64,000 nucleotides of DNA from Puffinus mauretanicus (lineage: Eukaryota > Chordata > Aves > Procellariiformes > Procellariidae). The notes below the pieces were generated by a model. The model saw nothing but the letters and a program-made list of their open reading frames with translations, did no database searches and was not told the DNA's origin. The translations under genes and the position numbers were made by a program. Shown here piece after piece: positions 56,691-64,000 of the stretch. Within the stretch, counting starts at the first letter, position 1. Every line of letters begins with the position of its first letter. The stretch covers positions 496,001 to 560,000 of the forward strand of contig JAJKFH010000205.1 in the NCBI GenBank assembly GCA_023333565.1, written 5' to 3'.

Positions 56691-57542
56691 ACCCAGACTG
56701 GGTTTGGTCATTGTAAATAAGATTCTCTTTTTGTTGTGAGATGGGAAAGCGAAGCCAGTAGTAGACACTGGAGGTCCAGTTTGCAGCCTATGCAGCGCAT
56801 GAAGCTGTGAGTTGGTTTGCGTTGTTTTCTTTTTTTTTTTTCTTGAAGATTTTATTTGTTGCTCATCTTGAGATATTTTAAAAGTGATCTCGATGTCCTT
56901 CCCTTTTTCTCTTTTTCACTCTCACTCATTGGAGCAAAACATGAAAGATTCACATGCAAAGCATTAAACCAAAAGAAGAAAATAAAAAAAGTAAAAGACA
57001 ACAAGTAAAAGGAAGAGAAGTTGACATTTCCTGATCTACCTCTCCATGTACCCATGCACAGAGAAGTGTCTTGCACATACATATCGAAGGGACTTAACTA
57101 TGAATGCTATGTGAGATTTCATTTTCAATTCTTACAAAATGTAATGGTTACATTGAGAGAGAAAAGGAACGGGCTGGACGTGAGAGGAAAGTGCAGAGTC
57201 ATTCTTTCTCTTCTTGTGGTCAATGTGTCATACCTTGGTTGTAGCTGTGCTTGGGACACTTTGCCGCAGAAAGAAAATGAAGAAAAACTGATTTGTTTCA
57301 GTACTATTGATAAAAGTGTACTGTCACTGCATGCAAGACTGTCACGTAGATACCATGTCTTAGAGGGTTGCCCCTAAAAACATAACTGTTAAAGTGTTAC
57401 TGTTGTCTTCTTTCCCACCACTTCTATTTCCAGTTCCTCTAATTTTTATTCTACTTACTTCATCTCTAAGAGCTGGCTTAGACAATTCAACATTACAAAA
57501 TAGCATTTATGGAGATTGAAAGTTGTGATAATTAATCATCTT
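56691..57542. other. Gene-free stretch
   Basis: Contains a T-rich patch near 56830. The plus-strand open frame at 57021-57377 has no domain or splice support. Confidence 0.5.
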
Positions 57543-57612
57543 CGGGTGAAATTCTAGCTCAATGAAGTCAGTAGCAAAACTCTCACAGCTTCAAGGTTTC
57601 AGCTCATGGCAT
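57543..57612. repeat. Remnant of palindromic ancient repeat
   Basis: GGGTGAAATTCTAGCTCAAT, GAAGTCAGTAGCAAAACTCT and then CTTCAAGG resemble the composite GTGAAATCCTGGCTCCATTG / AAGTCAATGGCAAAACTCCC seen widely in sauropsid DNA (from memory). Family not assigned. Confidence 0.45.
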
Positions 57613-57989
57613 CCTAGTGCCATGAATTATTTGTACTCTGGATGTCTTTTGAAGCTTTGAGCACATTAAGGAAAAATATTGGGTTTGTGTGGTTGGTCAT
57701 TAGGAAAGAATAAACAATGGCTGCAAGTTTAAAAAAATTATAGAGAGTTACAGGGTTTGGTATTCCTTTTGTTCCTGCAAATCTCAAGCCCAAATCAGGT
57801 TTTTAAAGTTTTTGTGACTGCCCTGCAAACAGTTGGGGATCTAGAAATTGAGCCATGCTCTTTCTGGCTAGCGGTAGTCACAATTTAGCTCATGAGTGTG
57901 CTAATGATGCATGAGACTCAAACCAGGCTTCTCATTGGTTTTGCAGGACTAGCCATAAAAAAGCTTTCCTATATTTATGGAGTCTTAGT
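57613..57989. other. Gene-free stretch
   Basis: Nothing recognised. Confidence 0.45.
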
Positions 57990-58060
57990 TGCAGCTCACT
58001 GAAATTAGTAGAAAGCTTACCCGTTGATGTCAATGAGCTTTTGGCTCACATCCACAAAAA
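57990..58060. repeat. Remnant of palindromic ancient repeat
   Basis: GCAGCTCACTGAAATTAGTA followed by CCGTTGATGTCAATGAGCTT has the same CATTGAAGTCAATGG / CCATTGACTTCAATGG two-arm layout as the copy about 450 bases upstream. An apparent minus-strand exon here (donor CGG|gtaagc, reading ENQIFVDVSQKLIDIN) is explained by this repeat. Confidence 0.45.
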
Positions 58061-58647
58061 TCTGATTCTCCTATTTGAACTGGTATGACTCCATTATGCA
58101 ATATTTAAGTGTTTGTAACTCTAGATCAGAATACACCATAGATAAATTGCAAACATGCTTGTTTAATCCATGTAATAGAAGAGGATTAATCCTTTTTTTC
58201 CCAAAATAATTTACTAAAGCAAACCTAAGGGATTCCTTAAACCCCCAGGACCTGCAGTAACTGGGGCTGCTCACAGTAATGCCTCTCCGGCCTTAGAAAG
58301 ACAGCCTCAAATATTATTTACAAGCACTTAATTTTCCCCCCCATACATTCTTTTTGAGTTCATTGCACTGCCAGATACAGACAGAAAGTGAATAATCTTT
58401 GGGGAAGCTGCAGATCTCTTATTCAGACTCTGAAAAACCTTGGTCACTCTGTTTAGCAACAGCAACTTTCTCACCAATCGTGTTTGGGGATTTTTTTTTT
58501 TGCCTAGTCAAGAAGGGACCATAGGTAATGTTAATACTGACAATTAACAAGCAGCAACATTGCTAAATACTATTGTGACCAGTGTAATGCCAAAGTTAAC
58601 ACTTGCAGTACCTCTGCGTTTCTCACAATGGTTAAGAAGGGGTTTGC
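58061..58647. other. Gene-free stretch
   Basis: Includes a T11 run at 58491-58501. No gene recognised. Confidence 0.5.
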
Positions 58648-58730
58648 CAGTCTTTAGCAGACAGGAGGAGGAAAGCAACCGGGAGGACTTGTGTGATTTG
58701 CCCATGTCACACAAGTCAGTAACAAAAGTC
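58648..58730 (-). repeat. MIR SINE remnant
   Basis: CTTGTGTGATTTGCCCATGT, then CACACAAGTCAGTAAC, correspond to the reverse-complement MIR core GTGACTTGCCCAAGGTCACA / CAGCTAGTAAG. Flanking bases are more diverged. Confidence 0.55.
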
Positions 58731-61700
58731 ATCAAAACATCTAGTAATGGATATTTTTTTCTCTTTTCTCAGACAACTACAGATTTTCTAATGAGAAATT
58801 TTCCCTCTCATATGAGTGACAATGTTGATTTTCCAGAATTCAAGAGGAAACTCCAACTTGCCTCTGGGCATGCAATAAATCATTCAATATCACTCTTAAG
58901 AATTGATCACCCGTGAGGGGCCATGATCTCATCACTGGCTTGAAGAAAGGAATAGTTGATATAAGGCAAAAGTACTCCTTAAATATGTTGTATAATTTTT
59001 GTATTCATTAAGATGCTTCAGATACAGAACAACCCTCTTTGTTAAATATTTATCTTTTCATCTGCCCTGACCTGGGAACTGCGAGCACTTTGAGGATTTA
59101 ATTGAAAGCTTGCTTTGTTTCATTTTAGCTTTCAGGTCTGAAACTTCGCTTTTGGTAGTGGTACTGAAAACACTTTTGTCCTGTATGGAATAGCTCAGAA
59201 ACCTTTTCCAGCAACAGCTGGGAATTTGTTATTGATCACCATTATCTTGTTCCAGGAATTGTCCACTGAGATGATTTTTCTTATTGAATGACAACAGGAA
59301 ACCCCAACTTAGGAAGGGGATTATTCTTCTCACGTTTCCATTGCCAGAAGGGTCCCTCAATCACAACAGGATTCCCATATTGTCTGTCCTAGATGAGATG
59401 GATTTTTTGTGGTTTTTATTCCATCCTTCCTCACCCAAGTCTGCTACCTGCCAAGAGGGGCTGAGGTCTGAGCAAAGATTTCAGAGACCTGCACTCAGAC
59501 TCTGAGCTGTATGAGTTTCTTACGCAGCTTTTGGGAAATATTTGTGCCTGAACTGACATCTCTGCAAATTGGCAAAAATAATGATACTCTTTTGTTATTA
59601 ATATGGTCCATAAATTTTTTGGAGCAGGGGCTGTTTCTAATAAGATTTATATATAGTACTTTGTACAGTAGTGTCCGTATCTGCTGGCAGAAGAAAAGAT
59701 TTAACAGGGGCTTATTAATTAAAAAAAGAAAAAAAAAATTGCAAATTGACATCATTATTTTGAGTAAAGCTTGAAAAGCCATAAGGTGAGTAACATGGAG
59801 GACTGAGACATGAAGAAAGTGGTAGAGTATATGCAGAGATGCATAATTAAGTGTCTATTTTTGATCATTTCTAAAGGTGGGAATTCATGAAGGAACAGAT
59901 AAATACTGATTTCTCAGTAGTTCCATGTTAACATTTCCTTGCAATACAATGTGCTTAACTAGCTCCGTACATTCCCTTATTAGCACAGACCTCTACTTTA
60001 CAACAGCTGTTCCCATAACATTTTTGTTTCAAAGGACAGAGTAGCAAAAGCAACAAAACATTTAGGAGCTGAGACAACAGGCTGTCTCCCAAAGCAAGGA
60101 ATAAAGAACTCAGCCAAGCATGAAGTCTGGATAAAAACATCTTATTTCCAAAGAAGAGATGAATCCCAATACTTTGCATGGCGTGAGAGATGGAACAGTG
60201 GTTATTTTGAGACTAGCCTTGATTTGCTGGTGATACTGGTGATATTAATACAGTTATTTAAAAATGTTTACCAGTGTGTCCAGCATCAGCTGTGACATCG
60301 TACTCTTAAGTTCAAAATTCAGGGGTTAAATTGCCCCTGAAATCAGGAGATGTGTTCAAAAAGTTCAGAAACAAACGAAAATAAACACATAAAAATGAGG
60401 AAACATCAATATGTTTTGGTGCTGCACCTTGTATCTGCTTTACAGATTTTGATCCTTTCGTGTTACATTTTTGAATTCTTCTCCACAAGCCCAAGGGTGA
60501 CACACACTCAGTTTTTTCTGGGGTCTTTGCAAAAATCAGTGGGGTCCCAGTAATGGAGCTCAGAGAAATGTGCTGCTCATAGTAACACTTGGTGACCCCT
60601 TAGATCCACTCTTCACAGCAATAAGGGGGGTTTAGAGAACCTTCACCCTTAGTGTTTTGTCTCTTACTTGGTTCTTGTTTAAGGATTTAAAGCTACAGTA
60701 TTTCATGCAAATGCTTTTTTCTTTTCAGTCTAGAAAACGTTGAGATCTTCTATTTTTTTTTATCCTTAATTAATCCAAATCTCTACATGTCTTAATACAA
60801 TGAAAGACTAAAAATAACGACCTAAACAATCTCATGCTGCCCCAGGCACTTTTTTTTTAATCTTTTTTTCAAGGGGGTTAATTTTAGACTTGGCATCTTT
60901 GCCCCATGAACTTCCCACATGTGGTTAAAGCTACAAGCCAGGTCCTGCCACCAGCCATATTTACCAGAAACAGCAGCAGAAATTTCCAGCAGAACAGTAA
61001 AGGGGCTGCAGTTCCTGTTGTTCTGCCAGTATATTTAATCTAAAAATATTATTCATCTTGCCAACCACTTTAATGCAATTGGGGAATGGCAGAGCTGGGA
61101 AGTCAGAAGAAAAGCTCTTTGTTAAAAAATCTCAGCTCAGAAGTCACTTTATTTTCTCCTATATTGTCTGCTGCTTTTTTTTTTCTTTCTGTATGTCCTT
61201 CTTTGCTGTTTACCCTATCTGCTTCTCAGACTTTTCCCAGTTGTGTTAATTATCATTCACTAAAATACTGATCATTTAAGATGCCCGTGCTTTGCTTTTA
61301 AACATGACTTTTTAAAACCCTGCACAAAGAGAGATGATGTAAAAATTTATCCAGCTGAAAGGTCAAAATCCTTCCTGATGTAACTACCTGGATTTACATC
61401 ATGGGAGTAACCTGGAAATAGTTACGGGGAGTATGGCACACAGGCTGGGCTTTGCTGAGCCAACCACAGCCCTAATCTTTGGCTTTCCCTCGTTTCGTTG
61501 ACTCTGCCATTTCTTTTCTTTGTAGTTTTCTGTTGCTGAAGCAGAAGCTGGAAGATGATCAGAGAGGAAAGCAGAGACACTGAGGTCAAGTGTCCTTGAA
61601 GTCTGTTTGTGACTAATACATTAATGAGCTTATTTGGGGAAAATCCAAAACCAACTCGTTCTGCACCTGAGCATGATCATACTAGAGCAGAGAACTCGCG

Positions 61701-61839
61701 GCATTCAAACCAGACCATCCCTAGCAGCAGGGAAGAAAAAAAAAACCCAACACTTGTAGGGTTTTTTTAACAAATAAAAAGAAAGAAGTTTGACTTCACT
61801 TTGATGACCCGACAGCCTCTTATTTATGACAGCAGTAAC
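58731..61839. other. Gene-free stretch
   Basis: AT-rich and without recognised genes or mobile elements. A strong plus-strand donor (ATAAG|gtgagt near 59786) has no open exon in front of it. Confidence 0.5.
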
Positions 61840-62090
61840 CCTTTCCGAGAGCTGCTATGCACCAGGCTGGATCCAGCCCACGGGATGACTCAGGCACCGT
61901 GTCTGCTGTGACCTTGCCGGGAAGGGAGGGGAGGTGGCGGTGAGCCGGGATTGATCCAGTGCACCTGCACGGGTGCAGGCTCCCAGCCTCCCTGCAGCCA
62001 GCTGCAAGGGGGGGGCCTTCGGAGGACGGTCACGGGGGTGCTCTTGGCTTTCAGGTTAGCTCACCATGCTCCGTTCATCCTAGGTGAGTG
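61840..62090. other. GC-rich patch with short palindrome and G8 run
   Basis: Locally GC-rich with several CpGs. It contains CCTGCAC-GG-GTGCAGG (61964-61979), a perfect 7-bp inverted repeat, and a G8 run at 62008-62015. A strong splice-like pair bounds only 29 nt (62055-62083; acceptor gctcttggctttcag, donor CCTAG|gtgagt). It does not reach CpG-island length. It may be a regulatory patch. Confidence 0.3.
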
Positions 62091-63691
62091 CCTCGGTGAA
62101 GCTTTGCAGTACTTTGGCAGTAGAAATAAACCTAACCTGCCGCCTTCTATTTGCTCTTTTACGTAGATATGTGAAGATACATACAAATAAAGAAAAAGCA
62201 GAAGAGGCTAGACTATAAAACAAATTGTGGTTCAAACCAGTCAGAGCCAGAGGAAAGCTTCTATCAAGTGAGTTTTAACCTTGCACACACTTTCATTCAT
62301 AATTATTATTTATGACTATTACTACTATTAATTTATTTAGTGAGCTGAGTATACATGTTATTCTGACAAGAGTCAATGGAATAAACAATCTCTTCCCCCT
62401 CCAAATCCAATAGTCTAAAAGTGGCAGGATACTAACTAGATCTAGCACAAGCTGATAAAATCATTACAGCCTGAACATGGTGTAGTACAGAGGAGATTTT
62501 TAAGAAGATTTCCGAAGGAAGAACCTGAAGGATGCTGACATATATTAATAGGAAAGCTGCTGCAGGCATATGAGCAGGCTGAGGGCACGCAGTCTGGAGT
62601 GAGCAGGGGAGACGAGGCAGGGGTGGGCAGGGTTGAGGGCGGGCATCGGGAGGAGAAGAGCTGGTCCCTGCCTTGCTGGTGAGTTGGGGCAATGCCCCAG
62701 CCTTGCAGACTCATGCTCAGAGCCAAGTAGATGGTTTCACTGGCAATCCAGTGTGGTGGATCCAGCCTTCTCACAAAGACTGCCATGCAAGAGAGACATC
62801 GCCTCTGAAGAAGGTGCAATTTGGCCTCTCATCCTTTGGCAGGGAGGAAAGGAGAGAGGACCTAAAAGTGAGGAGGAAGAGGAGGAAATTGGTGGTGGGC
62901 ATTCAACAGCATCATTAACACTGGGTTGCAAGATGAGCCTCTTGCATCACTGTGGTGGCATATGAGGAGTGCAACGAGAATGTTGCTCAGGTCCCCACCT
63001 TGCACTGGCAAATCATGTTGAGAGCTGTCCTTGAGACTCTGCCGACAGCACTCACCTCCACCATGCTCTCTTATTTGCCACGTAATCTGAATTGATTCAG
63101 CTACTCTTGTATTCCCACCTTCCCACCCCCCGCCTCTTGTTTTTGGCAATTCTCAAAGGGTTTTAACCCTCCACTTTGCGTTGAGTCAAGGGCTGTACTG
63201 TCTTGGCCAACTAGCAGCTATAAATGCACACACTGGGATGATCATTGCTTCCTTACTTTCCTTTCTGACAGTCCTTTATCCACTGGAGGAACAATATTGG
63301 GTTATATTGTGCAATAGTCAATGATAAACCAAACCAAAACAAAAATCCCAAAGAGAAAACATCTCTCTGCTGTGCTTTGGTACATCCCTCAGAGCTGGGT
63401 TAGCTTGTAAAAACCTGAGCTGTGGTAAAGGAGGTCTTATCTTCAACACGTATGACTTGCACCACCTGCAGTTGTGGCCAACTCACTCCATGGAGTCCAT
63501 CTTTGAGCCTTTTCGCTCTGCAAGAGCAGTGTAAAGCAGGAGAGCTGGAGCTTGCAGCTATTCAAAATTAGGCATAAAATATTGAATATGAAGAAAAAAT
63601 TGTGACTATACCAGTGTTACAAATGATGGAGTATTTCCTTTCCAGCTTTTGAAAGCACCCATTTGGATTTGGGAAAAAGAGGAAAGGACTC
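62091..63691. other. Gene-free stretch
   Basis: No gene, mobile element or convincing splice pair recognised. Overlapping frames at 62432-63149 are compositional. Confidence 0.5.
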
Positions 63692-63711
63692 TGTGTGTGT
63701 GTGTGTGTGTG
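63692..63711. repeat. (TG)10 microsatellite
   Basis: Ten uninterrupted TG units; a candidate variable marker. Confidence 0.95.
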
Positions 63712-63774
63712 AGATGGTGCTGGGGTCAGGAGAGCACTGGAGAGAGATGAATTCCCTGACCCTCTTCTGTGGAA

Positions 63775-63900
63775 TCTTAATAACGTGTTAAGTTATTGTG
63801 CAGTGGAGGAATGCAATTAGCACAGCGGCCAAATCCTCCTCCAGCAGGTCATTACTGCATTAGTAAATGGAGACTGTTAAGGCACACAGCATCCCTAAAC
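63775..63900. promoter_or_regulatory. Candidate conserved non-coding element
   Basis: Repeat-free block with TTAATAACGTGTTAAG (imperfect palindrome), AATGCAATTAGC and CATTACTGCATTAGTAA homeodomain-like motifs and no coding frame. Suggested by composition only. Confidence 0.2.
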
Positions 63901-64000
63901 ATACCAGAGGGGCTGCTGGCCCAACAGGACCCAGGATTGATGAGAAAACTCCCACTGCTCTCTCCCCTTCTCCATCCACTTTTCATTATTGCTTTTCTGA

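Noticed and set aside
57990..58070. Minus-strand exon-like segment reading ENQIFVDVSQKLIDIN with a CGG|gtaagc donor
   Set aside because: It lies within a palindromic ancient repeat remnant and has a poor acceptor.
58560..58916. Plus-strand 118-codon frame with an acceptor near 58772
   Set aside because: Its first half is a MIR remnant and no donor follows.
62055..62083. 29-nt plus-strand segment between good splice-like sites
   Set aside because: Very short and in a GC-rich patch; no further support.
1..64000. tRNA, rRNA, CRISPR, prokaryotic operons, endogenous retrovirus
   Set aside because: No intact tRNA-like box pair, rRNA, repeat-spacer array, LTR pair or retroviral protein motif was seen.

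Overview
The window reads as non-coding vertebrate DNA, almost certainly from a bird. The clearest sign is a 5'-truncated CR1 retroposon (about 2514-2780, minus strand). Its edge carries the TCATAGAATC-type terminal repeats and the GGGTTGGAAGGGACC block found in bird genomes. Base composition is about 40% GC and CpG-poor. There are no bacterial-style operons, no long conserved reading frames, no rRNA or tRNA genes, no CRISPR array and no intact mobile element. I recognised no protein family anywhere in the 64 kb, so the window is best read as intergenic or intronic sequence.

Repeats by region: one CR1 near the left end; four to five diverged MIR-like SINE remnants (about 7768, 16908, 43345, 55240, 58648); several short remnants built on a CATTGACTTCAATGG-like palindrome (about 15535, 17877, 27945, 36745, 56632, 57543, 57990); mononucleotide runs; a (TG)10 microsatellite at the right end; a CCCCA pentamer array near 34602; and an AT-rich array at 41162-41250. 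The low density of young repeats fits a quiet, old stretch of bird chromosome.

Gene content is uncertain. I list short open segments bounded by good-looking splice signals. The best are 56215-56382 (minus, 168 nt, in phase at both ends) and 47127-47290 (plus, 164 nt). Weaker ones are at 41717-41797, 48261-48308, 43748-43923, 28444-28502 and 19631-19672 on the minus strand, and at 2115-2199, 13871-13990, 24106-24211, 33726-33779, 43587-43664 and 45401-45510 on the plus strand, plus a secreted-type reading frame at 52119-52349. Three minus-strand segments (56.2, 48.3 and 41.7 kb) keep phase 0 at every border, so they could be joined into one right-to-left transcript; this is inference. Cryptic splice pairs are common by chance in 64 kb, so most of these calls may be false and confidences are low.

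Regulatory content: several repeat-free, AT-rich blocks dense in homeodomain/TALE-type core motifs look like candidate conserved non-coding elements (about 5150-5420, 6600-7020, 22205-22480, 30170-30330, 42400-42600, 55690-56012, 63775-63900). A perfect YY1-type motif lies at 22266-22278, and a nuclear-receptor-like DR2 embedded in an inverted repeat lies at 32844-32869. No alignment could be run, so conservation is not shown. I found no convincing new biological system; the most useful leads are the candidate exons between about 41.7 and 56.4 kb.
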